Assembly (NCBI GenBank): GCA_937129395.1
Contig: CAKZNE010000335.1
Span: forward strand, 1-35,458
Reading direction: 5' to 3'
Length of the DNA: 35,458 bases
Origin: an uncultured Cryomorphaceae bacterium
Lineage (GTDB): Bacteria; Bacteroidota; Bacteroidia; Flavobacteriales; Schleiferiaceae
Shown here piece after piece: positions 23,623 to 32,416 of the stretch. Within the stretch, counting starts at the first letter, position 1; every line of letters starts with the position of its first letter. The notes under the pieces are model-generated. The model saw only the letters and a list, made by a program, of their open reading frames with translations, made no database searches and had not been told where the DNA came from. The translations under genes were made by a program, and so were the position numbers.

Positions 23623-25116
23623 TTATATGCGTGTTAATTTGTACTTCTTGATTTTAGTATCTAATGTTCTCTCCGCAATTCCCAAGGTTTTGTAGGTCCT
23701 GGATTTATTCCACGAAAACATATGGAGTACTTTTTGGATATGCTGCTTTTCCATGTCCTCCAAAAGCTGAGAAGCCGATGTTCCTTCGGGTGAACTTACC
23801 CGCTTAGGTAAATCCAATAACCGCACTTCCGTATTACAAAATGCATAGAGACGCTCCATCAAATGAATCAGTTCTCGGATATTCCCTGGAAAGGCATAAG
23901 CAAGAAGAATTTGCTCTGCTTGCTTGGAAAACTTTAAAGGTTTTCTTGGGCGTAATTTTTTGGCCATTGATCGGTTGAAATGATTGATACAAGCTTTCTT
24001 GTCTTTTAAAGGGAGCTCTCGAAGGGAAGGACATTCAATTTCTGCCACCGCCAGACGGTAAAAAAGATCAGCCCTAAACAAGCCCTTTTCTTTAAGTTCA
24101 AAAAGGTTTTTGTGGGAAGCGACAATCACTCGCACATCAGTGGGTATTTTTTCAAAACCACCAACCGGAGTTATAATACCATCTTGCAGTACCCTTAAAA
24201 GCGTTTGTTGGAACTTTGGCGAAATATCACCGATTTCATCAAGAAAGAGAGTACTACCACTGGCATGTTCAAATGCACCTTTGGTGTCTTTATTAGCACC
24301 AGTAAAGGCTCCTTCTTTATACCCAAATAATCTGCTTTCCAACAAGTCATCATTGTATGCCGCACAGTTTATAACAACAATATCCTTCCCCTTTCGGATT
24401 GAGTTTTCATGGATGTAGTTGGCGATTATATCTTTTCCAGTACCAGTTTCCCCGTGGATCAATACCGTAGGATGTACAGTGGCATGAGCAATTAAATAAG
24501 CTCTTTCGAGGACTTTATCGATTATCTCAGGTCTGAACAAATCTGAGGGAACTTTTTCATTACGCTCATCGTTAACACGGTTTTCAAGGACTCTGGCAAA
24601 ATCAGATTTTGTGACCGCTGTATATATCTTTTGAGGGAGAGCCCCATTTCTTTCATGGGGTGGACGAACCTGAAAAATTTTGACGTTTTCGTACTCACCA
24701 GCAATCAGATATGCCGCTGTTTGCATTGCAGGAGTGCCAGGAGATGTATAGATCTCAACTTGATATATCTCAGAGGAGAGTTCTGAAATGAGACTAACCA
24801 ACTTTGTTTTAATCTCATCGATGTTTATGACATCGGAAATCCCCATACATCTGGGTTTAAGATTATAATTAGGGAAACTTTGAGACAAAACCCTTGTAAG
24901 TTCAGGAAAATGAGGGTCATTATCTAGGTTTTCCCTACTTGTGGTGGCCAACAAATGATGCTCATCATAATCAAATAGATTCTGGTAAAAATCAAAGTGA
25001 GTTCCAGATTGGTTCACTTGAATCCTTCCATTCTCATCTTTTGTAAAATCATGTTTTTTTGCCATCCATGAGATTAGGATTTTCTTTTTCCCTACGATGG
25101 GAGTTTTCTTTTTCAT
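23623..25116 (-). CDS. CARF-like sigma-54-dependent activator (RtcR-type architecture)
   Basis: Residues 11 to about 180 are Rossmann-like: KKILISWMAKKHDF at the start and the loop IYTSPGTPAMQTAA (about 122-135), a motif seen in CARF domains of RtcR and CRISPR effectors that bind RNA-derived nucleotides. The central AAA+ domain has GETGTGKD (222-229), GAFTGA (269-274, the sigma-54 contact loop) and LFLDEIGD (290-297). A Fis-type HTH closes the protein (KVLHMFSWNKSRTYKTLGIAERTL). The architecture is that of RtcR, which senses 2',3'-cyclic-phosphate RNA and switches on rtcBA. No rtcBA is present; the next gene is the HEPN-STAND protein, probably its target. Family call strong, ligand unknown. 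Confidence 0.85.
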   Translation of the reverse strand: MKKKTPIVGKKKILISWMAKKHDFTKDENGRIQVNQSGTHFDFYQNLFDYDEHHLLATTSRENLDNDPHFPELTRVLSQSFPNYNLKPRCMGISDVINIDEIKTKLVSLISELSSEIYQVEIYTSPGTPAMQTAAYLIAGEYENVKIFQVRPPHERNGALPQKIYTAVTKSDFARVLENRVNDERNEKVPSDLFRPEIIDKVLERAYLIAHATVHPTVLIHGETGTGKDIIANYIHENSIRKGKDIVVINCAAYNDDLLESRLFGYKEGAFTGANKDTKGAFEHASGSTLFLDEIGDISPKFQQTLLRVLQDGIITPVGGFEKIPTDVRVIVASHKNLFELKEKGLFRADLFYRLAVAEIECPSLRELPLKDKKACINHFNRSMAKKLRPRKPLKFSKQAEQILLAYAFPGNIRELIHLMERLYAFCNTEVRLLDLPKRVSSPEGTSASQLLEDMEKQHIQKVLHMFSWNKSRTYKTLGIAERTLDTKIKKYKLTRI

Positions 25117-25501
25117 AATTAGAAGGGTCTAAATGCCTTAAAAATTACGGCGTTATGGTGTTTTCTATTGAATTCTGAATTTTTAAATAGCTGGTTATCA
25201 ATGCTAATTTTTAGGGAATAGCTATTGGAATGGGTAAGCCAGAATCGTTCTTTACTTGTTTTCATCGAAATACATTCAAATTAGAAGACCTCTAAACTAT
25301 ATAGGCCCAACGCAAGAGCGTTGCGGAAAACCTCAAGAGGGGTGTGTTCTCTTGAATATTTCGATTTCAGCATGTAAAAGAATTGATTTTAGGATACCCC
25401 AGTTGCCATTTAAGGGAATGGTTTTTATCTCGACTGGCGTTATCCTATCCCTTGTAAAACAACATAGATCTATGGAGATATTAATTTAAATCTATTATCA
25501 G
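25117..25501 (+). other. Intergenic region with paired hairpins
   Basis: No supported gene; the short plus ORF at 25256 has no family features. The segment holds two adjacent small hairpins (CAACGC/GCGTTG at 25308-25323 and TCAAGAG/CTCTTGA at 25333-25355). It must also contain the promoters for the divergent activator and lipoprotein genes. A small RNA or structured leader is possible. Confidence 0.35.
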
Positions 25502-25669
25502 ATGAAAAAATATCTTCTAATTTTAATTGTGAGTATCTTTTCCTTGATCATTATGTCTTGTGAAAAGGATGAGTTTAACTCCTCCAACAACGGCCAAGGC
25601 GATTCAGACTGCTGTGGCCATGAAATACCATTGCCAATTGAACCTGGAGATACTTTAGGGGGAGAGTAG
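25502..25669 (+). CDS. Small lipoprotein (55 aa), missed by the ORF track
   Basis: ATG at 25502 opens MKKYLLILIVSIFSLIIMSC, a lipoprotein signal peptide with a lipobox ending at C20. The mature part is about 36 residues (EKDEFNSSNNGQGDSDCCGHEIPLPIEPGD...), acidic, with a CC pair. It lies just upstream of a strong terminator and the TPR sensor kinase. Short lipoproteins of this kind are common in Bacteroidota and mostly uncharacterised. A ligand or modulator role for the kinase next door is conceivable but not shown. Confidence 0.7.
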   Translation: MKKYLLILIVSIFSLIIMSCEKDEFNSSNNGQGDSDCCGHEIPLPIEPGDTLGGE

Positions 25670-25697
25670 TTTAAGGGCGATTGCTACCTAACTGATG

Positions 25698-25724
25698 AAA
25701 CCCGCACCAGAAGTGCGGGTTTTT
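25698..25724 (+). terminator. Intrinsic terminator between lipoprotein and kinase genes
   Basis: AAACCCGCAC and GTGCGGGTTT form a perfect 10-bp GC-rich stem with a 5-base loop, followed by a T run. It ends only about 20 bases before the kinase ATG, leaving little room for a separate kinase promoter. Confidence 0.88.
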
Positions 25725-25742
25725 CATTTACTTTTATAAAAT

Positions 25743-27725
25743 ATGTTGCACAGATTTATCAATATTACCTCACTTTATATTGGGTTCCTTCTTCTTCTCA
25801 TTAGTTGTTCAGAATCTCACCTAGATTCTGAATCAGAAAACAAACTAAACCAAAAGGATTCTATTGTTTTATTAATTAACAAGGGGAAAATAAGCATTGA
25901 TTCAATATATTATTTAGACATGGCTATAAGGATAGCTGAGACTAAAGGGTATGATTCTTTGTGGTTTTCGGCATTGGATTTTAGAAGTAATCTTTTTTAT
26001 AAAGACAAAAATTATTCTTCTTTTTATTCAGACAGCAAAAATTATTATAATCGAGCATTAGAAAAAAATGATACCCTTCGAAAAGCTGAAGGTGGATTTA
26101 AGCTAGGAAGCTATTTTCTAAAGCGTAATATTTTGGACAGTGCATTCTTTTTCTTTTATCAGGCTAGTAAGGACTATCAATTGTTGAGCGATAGTGTACA
26201 AGCAGCTTCCAACCTGCTTAACATGGCCATTATTCAAAATTATACAAGGGATTTCTTTGGAAGTGAGGAAATTTCAGTTAAGGCTTTAACTCTTCTTAAG
26301 AACAACCCCAAGCCCGTTAAGCTTCTTTTGGGAATTTACAATAACCTAGGAATGGTTACCCGGAATTTGAATCGATATAAAGAATCAGTAAAGTGGTATG
26401 AAAAAAGTCTATCCCTTATTCGTAATCCGAGAGAGAGGATGGTGGTGTTAAACAATATGGGAGTGGGATATAAATTCCAAGGGCAATTTAAGAAAGCCGT
26501 TGCTAATTTCAACGAAGCCCTTTTATTGGACTCGACAAATAAACACATGCTAGTGGTAGCAACCATCCTTGACAATATGGGGCATTGCCATTTACTCGAG
26601 AAGCAAAATGCCACTTTGGATATTTACAATATCCTAAATAGAGCCTATCAAATCAGGATTAAGCAATCCAACCAGTTGGGTTTGTTTGAAAGCAAACTTC
26701 ATTTATCTGAGTATTTCTTTTTAGACGATGACTTAACAAAAGCCTTTGCATTTGCTAAGGAGGCTTTGGTCATTGCACAAAAAAATGGATTTACCTCAAA
26801 TGAACTAAGAGCCTTAAAGGTTTTATCCGAAAGGAGCGTTAATGCCAAGTGGAGCAAAGACCTTCTTTTGAAGATGGATGAAATTGATAGATCTGGAAAA
26901 TCCTATCAGCAGCAATTTGCCTCGATCCTATATGAATCTGAATTAAAGGAAGAAAAGAACCAGTCGCTTCAAAGCATAAACCAGCGTCAGGATAAAAGCC
27001 TGAAAACCCAGAAGAAATGGGGAATTATTTCTCTAGTGGTAATTGGATTGATTGTCATTTTATTAATATCTGTTTATTACAATTACAAGCAACAACAAAA
27101 GCTTCACGAAAGCCAACTCCTTATTGAAAGACTCAAGGCGAAAAGTGAAGAAAAGCATTTATTGTCTTTGCATTTACATGATGATATTTCAACGGATTTG
27201 TTGGTAGGCCTGCAACGGGCTGAGGACCTTATGGGGCAGGGCAATCATAAAGAATGGAGTGAAATATTAGATTTATTTGAAAACACCTATGAAAATTTGA
27301 GGACAATATCTCAAGATATAAGCATAACTAGTTTTCAGATTATCCCTTTTGAAAGGAAAATTGAAAATCTAATTCAGATTTTTTCTTTTAAGAATGGTTT
27401 GAATATCTCTCAAGAAGGAATGGAGGAGATAAATTGGAATGAAATTACGGTTGATTTAAAGGTGGAGTTCTATTTAATTGTAAAAGAGGCATTCAATAAT
27501 ATCATTAAACACTCCAAGGCTACTCAGGCAATTCTGCTGTTTTCCCAAAAAGGAAATAAACTAAATGTATCCATATCAGATAATGGGATTGGAATTGAAG
27601 AAACTCAGGCATCAGGAGTTGGAATGTTAAACATCCAAAGTAGAATTGAAAAAATAGAAGGAAAACTAAAGGTTATATCAGATAATAAAGGGACAACCCT
27701 TTTAATTGTACTACCTAAATTATGA
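25743..27725 (+). CDS. TPR sensor histidine kinase (NarL-type), lipoprotein-like start
   Basis: The start MLHRFINITSLYIGFLLLLISCSES has a lipobox-like LLISC. The extracytoplasmic part (about 30-420) carries TPR-like repeats (LLGIYNNLGMVTRNLNRYKESVKWYEKSL; MGVGYKFQGQFKKAVANFNEAL). A membrane segment follows near 428-447 (WGIISLVVIGLIVILLISVYY), then a HisKA_3-type helix with LHLHDDIST, where H479 is the likely phosphorylated residue, and an HATPase domain (EAFNNIIKHS N-box, DNGIGI, GVGMLNI). The gene overlaps its response regulator by ATGA. The signal is unknown; the TPRs presumably bind a periplasmic partner. Confidence 0.88.
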   Translation: MLHRFINITSLYIGFLLLLISCSESHLDSESENKLNQKDSIVLLINKGKISIDSIYYLDMAIRIAETKGYDSLWFSALDFRSNLFYKDKNYSSFYSDSKNYYNRALEKNDTLRKAEGGFKLGSYFLKRNILDSAFFFFYQASKDYQLLSDSVQAASNLLNMAIIQNYTRDFFGSEEISVKALTLLKNNPKPVKLLLGIYNNLGMVTRNLNRYKESVKWYEKSLSLIRNPRERMVVLNNMGVGYKFQGQFKKAVANFNEALLLDSTNKHMLVVATILDNMGHCHLLEKQNATLDIYNILNRAYQIRIKQSNQLGLFESKLHLSEYFFLDDDLTKAFAFAKEALVIAQKNGFTSNELRALKVLSERSVNAKWSKDLLLKMDEIDRSGKSYQQQFASILYESELKEEKNQSLQSINQRQDKSLKTQKKWGIISLVVIGLIVILLISVYYNYKQQQKLHESQLLIERLKAKSEEKHLLSLHLHDDISTDLLVGLQRAEDLMGQGNHKEWSEILDLFENTYENLRTISQDISITSFQIIPFERKIENLIQIFSFKNGLNISQEGMEEINWNEITVDLKVEFYLIVKEAFNNIIKHSKATQAILLFSQKGNKLNVSISDNGIGIEETQASGVGMLNIQSRIEKIEGKLKVISDNKGTTLLIVLPKL

Positions 27726-28381
27726 AGCATGTAAACGTTTTGATCGTGGAAGATCATGATTTATTAGCAAATGGGATTGAGAGCAAGCTAAAGGAAAAGA
27801 GCAAGTACCAATTTCAAACAAAGGTTGCAACAAATTTAGAACTAGGGCGAAATTACCTAGAGAATGGCTTGTTCGACGTAGTACTATTAGATTTGGTGCT
27901 AAAGTCTGACAAGAAGGATATTAAAGTGCATGGTGGAGAGGAGTTACTCAAGGAGATACGCAAAATGCCAATACCACCAAGGGTAATAGTCATCTCGAGA
28001 ATTGATGCATTGGACATGTTAGATTATGTGGTTAATCATTTACAAGCAGATGGTTATATTTTAAAAAGTAGAAAGAGTTTAACGGAAATACTACCAGCAA
28101 TAGAGCTTGTTTTAAATGGGCAACAATATTTTAGCCCTTCAGTGTTAGCCAACTTAAAGATTACCTCTGATCTTTTAGACTTAGACAGAGCGAACCGATT
28201 AATTGTAAAATTTCTTTCTAATGGATTAAAACATTCAGAGATTGAGCAATCTTTAAAAGAATGCAAAATTAACATTACTGTTTCCGCTATAGAGAAACGA
28301 ATTAAACATTTGAAAGATTTATTTGGAGCCAAAACTACTGCTCACTTGATTGCCTTGGCCTACCAAAAAGGCCTTTTATAA
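27722..28381 (+). CDS. Response regulator paired with the TPR kinase
   Basis: The receiver domain (about 1-135) has acidic residues E10-D11, phospho-acceptor D57 in FDVVLLDLVL, a VIVISR strand and K in YILKSRKSL. A C-terminal domain follows (about 155-219, RLIVKFLSNGLKHSEIEQSLKE...AIEKRIKHLKDLFGAKTTAHLIALAYQKGLL). This last part is the LuxR/NarL helix-turn-helix layout, though with a longer loop than usual. The 4-base overlap (ATGA) with the kinase gene shows they are one operon. Targets are unknown; the mobilisation genes downstream are possible but unproven. Confidence 0.85.
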   Translation: MKHVNVLIVEDHDLLANGIESKLKEKSKYQFQTKVATNLELGRNYLENGLFDVVLLDLVLKSDKKDIKVHGGEELLKEIRKMPIPPRVIVISRIDALDMLDYVVNHLQADGYILKSRKSLTEILPAIELVLNGQQYFSPSVLANLKITSDLLDLDRANRLIVKFLSNGLKHSEIEQSLKECKINITVSAIEKRIKHLKDLFGAKTTAHLIALAYQKGLL

Positions 28382-28505
28382 TCCCTTAAAAACTGAGGTG
28401 GAATTGCAATAGTTAGTGGATTGAATATCCTTAAATCCTTAATAATAAAGCATCTAGTTATTGGCCTAATTTCGGACAGAAGTGCTTGAATAAAAATCAA
28501 GCATA

Positions 28506-29618
28506 ATGAAATCACAAAATTCAACCCAAGAAGTCCAATTCCAGGTTTACGAAAAACCTGAAGCACGTACCCTAATTGAAAAAACAAAACGTGAACTGGG
28601 GGATTCTGCTAAGGAAGCAGGAAAGCGTGATGCCGAATCTAGTTTACCTCGGAAATCCGACAATTTTTTACCTTATATAGGTCATCTATTGATATCCGTT
28701 CAAGAGTTAATCAACTCCTTGAGAAGCATCCATAAAGCGGACGAAAATGTGGCCCAAGCTGTCACCACACAAGAGCGAATATTACAGCAAGCCCGCAATG
28801 AAAGGAATGAAATCCAAACCAAATATTCTAAGGCTGAAGGAGAGTACCAAACTCATAAGGATGGTTTCCCTTCGGTTTTAGCTATCATCATTTCGGTGAT
28901 TATTCTATTACTGGGATTGATGGAAGGGGGCATTTCAGTTCAGGCCATACGTGCGTTTATTCCCCATTATGTATTCGCATTGCTCACCTCAATGGTTTAT
29001 GGCTTGAGTTTAACGATCCTAGCCCATCAAGTGATAACATGGTGGTATATGGGGAAAAGTCAAATAATGAAATGGCTGATCAGAATTTTGATAATTGGAG
29101 GTATCTCAGGAGCCTTCTTCATGATGGGATTGTTACGAAGTGGTCAGATACATTTAGCAAATTTAAGTTTAGAGGAAAGTGGCTCAGCAACCATCTTCAC
29201 TTATGCGGACCGAGAAGAAGCTCTTTTGTTCACTTTAATTTCGTGGCTTGTATTCTTGCCCGCAGTTCTATTAACCAAGTTTGCTCCTACCAAAACGCAA
29301 TGGATTGGGATTTTCAAAGCGCGAAACCAGAAAAAGGCCTTGAAGGAAATTGAGGCTAAACTACAAGAACAAAAAGATCGTATTGCCACGACCCAAAGGG
29401 AAATTGAAAACCTAAAAGCTTTTGAAATCAGTCGCAATAGGGCCGCCATTCGAGACGAAGAAGATGCCCTTAGTTTGGTGGAGCATGTGAAAAGTCATTA
29501 TGTACAGATTAATATCCGCTATCGACTTGATAAAGGATCTTTTCCAAGTTGTTTTGAAAAGGAACTTCACTATCCACTAACTACCTATTTCTATAATCCT
29601 AAATCTTTAAAAAAATGA
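28506..29618 (+). CDS. Multi-pass membrane protein with coiled coils, mobilisation operon
   Basis: The 370-aa protein has a cytoplasmic-type helical start, a coiled coil (about 90-120, ERILQQARNERNEIQTKYSKAEGEY), and four hydrophobic segments between about 125 and 265 (AIIISVIILLLGLMEGG; FALLTSMVYGLSLTIL; WLIRILIIGGISGAFFMMG; LLFTLISWLVFLPAVLL). A second coiled coil lies near 280-325. It begins the operon leading to the coupling protein and overlaps the next gene by ATGA. It could be an inner-membrane partner of DNA transfer. Family not recognised. Confidence 0.65.
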   Translation: MKSQNSTQEVQFQVYEKPEARTLIEKTKRELGDSAKEAGKRDAESSLPRKSDNFLPYIGHLLISVQELINSLRSIHKADENVAQAVTTQERILQQARNERNEIQTKYSKAEGEYQTHKDGFPSVLAIIISVIILLLGLMEGGISVQAIRAFIPHYVFALLTSMVYGLSLTILAHQVITWWYMGKSQIMKWLIRILIIGGISGAFFMMGLLRSGQIHLANLSLEESGSATIFTYADREEALLFTLISWLVFLPAVLLTKFAPTKTQWIGIFKARNQKKALKEIEAKLQEQKDRIATTQREIENLKAFEISRNRAAIRDEEDALSLVEHVKSHYVQINIRYRLDKGSFPSCFEKELHYPLTTYFYNPKSLKK

Positions 29619-30334
29619 AAACGCTACTCCTATTTGGTCTGATACTGCTATTTGCGATAGCCTGTAACACGGACCGTCAACCGCTATTGGATATGACGGT
29701 TTTAAAAGATTCCACCGATGAAATTCCTCACTTAAGCTATGAAGACGTCAGGCAGTTTTTGGATTATTCCAACACAGAACTGATCTGGTATGAAGTTTCA
29801 ATCGCTCAAAGGGAACTCACTGATGTGCGTTATGGTATTATTGCCAACAGTCATTTACCTAAAGGAGAACCAAACCAGACCACAGAACAACAGCGAAAAG
29901 TGGCCGTAAAACGGTTTTTGAAAGAAACTGAGACTATGTTAGGCCAAGATTTCCAGCATGGTTCTCAGGAACAAAGCCACTTGTATTTTGGGATTGCTGA
30001 AGAATTGAATAAGCTATCGAAAGGTAAAGCCCATCATAAGGTTTTGGTGATTTCCAGTAACCTTTTGGAGAATACGAATATTTTTTCAGCTTACCGACCA
30101 AAGGATCTCAAGCTCCTTCAAGAAAATCCAGACTCGGTGATCAATCTACTAAACGATCAACTTCCATTAGAGAATCTAATAGGAGTAAAGGTGTACATCA
30201 TTTATCCTGCTATCCCAGAGGATCACGAGCTTTTTGTATCCATGTCTACGCTCTACAAAACAATGCTTACTCGAAAGGGAGCGAAGGTATATATCGCTGG
30301 AAACTTAATCCCTGAAACCCTAACAGCGCCATGA
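29615..30334 (+). CDS. Lipoprotein in mobilisation operon
   Basis: MKTLLLFGLILLFAIACNTD is a lipoprotein signal with lipobox AIAC. The mature domain (about 220 aa) is mixed alpha/beta with strands such as HKVLVISSNLLENT and VKVYIIYPAIP, and a final strand AKVYIAGNLIP, resembling a Rossmann or vWA-like fold without a clear MIDAS motif. It overlaps its neighbours by ATGA on both sides. It is probably an envelope-facing accessory of the transfer or mobilisation system. No named family. Confidence 0.6.
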   Translation: MKTLLLFGLILLFAIACNTDRQPLLDMTVLKDSTDEIPHLSYEDVRQFLDYSNTELIWYEVSIAQRELTDVRYGIIANSHLPKGEPNQTTEQQRKVAVKRFLKETETMLGQDFQHGSQEQSHLYFGIAEELNKLSKGKAHHKVLVISSNLLENTNIFSAYRPKDLKLLQENPDSVINLLNDQLPLENLIGVKVYIIYPAIPEDHELFVSMSTLYKTMLTRKGAKVYIAGNLIPETLTAP

Positions 30335-30480
30335 AAACTTTTTTAACATTTCTAAAGGCCAGTTTCCTTCTAATGATCAAACTTCTCTTGTTAATTCTTT
30401 TTTTCTGCACCAAGCTGGCAGAGGAGCTATTTAAGGCGATAAACACGGGGCTATCCGAACATATTCAATCTAAAAATTAA
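30331..30480 (+). CDS. Small membrane peptide (49 aa), missed by the ORF track
   Basis: ATGA overlap with the lipoprotein gene. The translation is a single hydrophobic helix (FLLMIKLLLLILFFCTKLAEEL) with a basic start and polar tail, and it stops 4 bases before the coupling-protein ATG. The layout resembles the N-terminus of the next protein (YLLLFLVRLSETMEDL), suggesting a common membrane-anchor module. A small subunit that helps tether the coupling protein is plausible. Confidence 0.65.
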   Translation: MKTFLTFLKASFLLMIKLLLLILFFCTKLAEELFKAINTGLSEHIQSKN

Positions 30481-30484
30481 GACG

Positions 30485-32014
30485 ATGAAAAAAATATTAC
30501 GACACCGAATCAAACAAATCGGGTCATATCTTTTACTTTTTCTGGTTCGCTTATCTGAAACAATGGAAGACTTGGCGGACCATGCTTTGTCACAGTTAGC
30601 AGGAAAGGATCATAGTTTAAAGGCTTCTTTTGCGAAAGAGTCCACTATTTTATCTCCTAGAAACAAAGGTTTTGTGCTTACAGGAACGAAAGCTATCCGC
30701 CCAGAAATTTCCAAAATGGGGGTGCTTATATCTGGAGGAAGTGGATCAGGAAAATCCACCATTGTCGGCATTCCGAATTGTTTGACCACCGAAAATTCCA
30801 AAATTATCCACGACCCTAGTTCTGAGTTATTCGACCAATCTTCTGGCTATTTAAAAAGTCAGGGCTATACCATCATCCGCATCGACTGGTCGGATGCCAA
30901 TCATAGTCACAATTTCAATCCACTGGAAAGGGTGAGCACTTTATCAGAATATAGCAAACTAGCCACCCAATTAGTAGAAGCTTCGAGCAACAAAAAAGAC
31001 AAGGGGAACTTTTGGAATTCGATGGCCATTCAATTATTGGTTTGCATAATCCGTATTGTTAAACAGCTACCAAATGAATATAAAACTCTAACCGAGGTGG
31101 CACATCTTGTAGACCAATTACAATCCAAAAGTGGACAAAAAGAAGTAGATCAACTTGTAGCTATTATTTCGGAGAAGGACGAAGGATTATTTGAAAAATA
31201 TGCTTCTCTAATTGGAAATTCAGAGAATACCTTGAGTGGAATTTTGGGTTCAGCCACTACAGCAGTGCAAATGTACGCCTTGGATGAGAATATAATCCAT
31301 ATTACTTCCAATGACAGTTTAGGAGACTTTAAGAAGTGGAGAAAAGAAAAGACGGTAGTTTATATCCACAGCAGCACGGTGAACATGAATTACTACGCTC
31401 CGCTGTCCAGTATTTTTTTACAACAGTATTTTGAATCTTTATTTAAATCCTTACCAACAGAAGGTGAACTAGATGTTGACTTCATATTGGATGAAACCCC
31501 TATTCTAAGTATAGAATTGGACGTTTTAGCTGCAAATGTTCGTAAATATCGAGGAAGTCTCCTAGTAATATGTCAAGATGCCGAAAATCAGCTTACCAAT
31601 TCCTTCGGAAGGGAAAGAGCACGAAGCATATTATCCAATCTTAAAACCAAGCTCTATCTCACCACTAATTTAGATAGTGCACAGCGATTATCGAAAGAGT
31701 TAGGAACTTATGAATACATGGATAAGAAAACCAAGCAAATAAGGAGAAGAGAATTAATGACTCCAGAAGAGATCATGAGTTTGCCAGCAGATAAGGGATT
31801 AATAACAATAACAGGGCAACAATCGATTCTCGCCAGACTAAGCCCCCATTTTCTTATTCTGAGACTCAAAAGGATGAGTGAATTACCACCTGCTTTGGAT
31901 GATGATCAAATAACAGACAAGCAGCACAATCCCCCTAGACTTTTAAACCTCACCGAATACCTTGAATCATTTCCTTCCTTAACTCCAAAAACAAAAACCG
32001 ATGGCCAGAATTAG
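30485..32014 (+). CDS. VirD4/TraG-like type IV coupling protein
   Basis: The 509-aa protein has a short N-terminal hydrophobic helix (YLLLFLVRLSETM). Walker A follows as GVLISGGSGSGKST (about 79-91), then the nearby HDPSSELFDQSSGYL strand-helix typical of VirD4, NFNPLERV, and Walker B DVDFILDETP (about 325-334). Arginine-rich elements (VRKYRGSLLVICQD) and a C-terminal PEEIMSLPADKGLITITGQ close the domain. Such ATPases bring relaxosome DNA to a type IV secretion channel. No mating-channel genes appear in the window, so the element is probably mobilisable and needs a helper. It overlaps the MobC-like gene by 14 bases. Confidence 0.88.
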   Translation: MKKILRHRIKQIGSYLLLFLVRLSETMEDLADHALSQLAGKDHSLKASFAKESTILSPRNKGFVLTGTKAIRPEISKMGVLISGGSGSGKSTIVGIPNCLTTENSKIIHDPSSELFDQSSGYLKSQGYTIIRIDWSDANHSHNFNPLERVSTLSEYSKLATQLVEASSNKKDKGNFWNSMAIQLLVCIIRIVKQLPNEYKTLTEVAHLVDQLQSKSGQKEVDQLVAIISEKDEGLFEKYASLIGNSENTLSGILGSATTAVQMYALDENIIHITSNDSLGDFKKWRKEKTVVYIHSSTVNMNYYAPLSSIFLQQYFESLFKSLPTEGELDVDFILDETPILSIELDVLAANVRKYRGSLLVICQDAENQLTNSFGRERARSILSNLKTKLYLTTNLDSAQRLSKELGTYEYMDKKTKQIRRRELMTPEEIMSLPADKGLITITGQQSILARLSPHFLILRLKRMSELPPALDDDQITDKQHNPPRLLNLTEYLESFPSLTPKTKTDGQN

Positions 32015-32414
32015 ATCTAAAAAGCTGTATAGCTATCTGAGAGAAAATGATGGCCTAGGCAACCCACGTGAGCTGAAAAGATTAAAACGAGAATACCGCA
32101 GGCAGTATCAAAACCAGTGGGCTCGTCAAAATAGAAAAAAACATGAAATCCGTTTTACCCTCTCAAAGGAGGAATACCAGAAAATTAAAATCCGTTGCCA
32201 GCAGGAATCCAACACACCCACTGAGCTTGCTAAAGACCTTCTGATATGCCGCAGTAAAAACGAACATTTTGTAGCAAACAAGGAAGATTTAATGGCAGTA
32301 GCCAAAGAGCTAGGGCTTGCTATTAACCGTCTAAAATCAGTAAGAGAAATTGACACAATCCTTGAAAAACTCCTTTCGGCTGAAATGAAACTCCTGAACT
32401 ATTTAAACCTTTAG
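32001..32414 (+). CDS. MobC-like relaxosome accessory protein
   Basis: The 137-aa basic protein has a ribbon-helix-helix-like segment (about 48-75, HEIRFTLSKEEYQKIKIRCQQESN...ELAKDLLI), then a helical tail with LAINRLKSVREIDTILEKLLS. This is the usual arrangement of MobC proteins encoded just before relaxases in Bacteroidota. It would bind near oriT and help strand opening. It starts inside the coupling-protein gene and ends 2 bases before the relaxase. Confidence 0.75.
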   Translation: MARIRSKKLYSYLRENDGLGNPRELKRLKREYRRQYQNQWARQNRKKHEIRFTLSKEEYQKIKIRCQQESNTPTELAKDLLICRSKNEHFVANKEDLMAVAKELGLAINRLKSVREIDTILEKLLSAEMKLLNYLNL

Positions 32415-32416
32415 AA

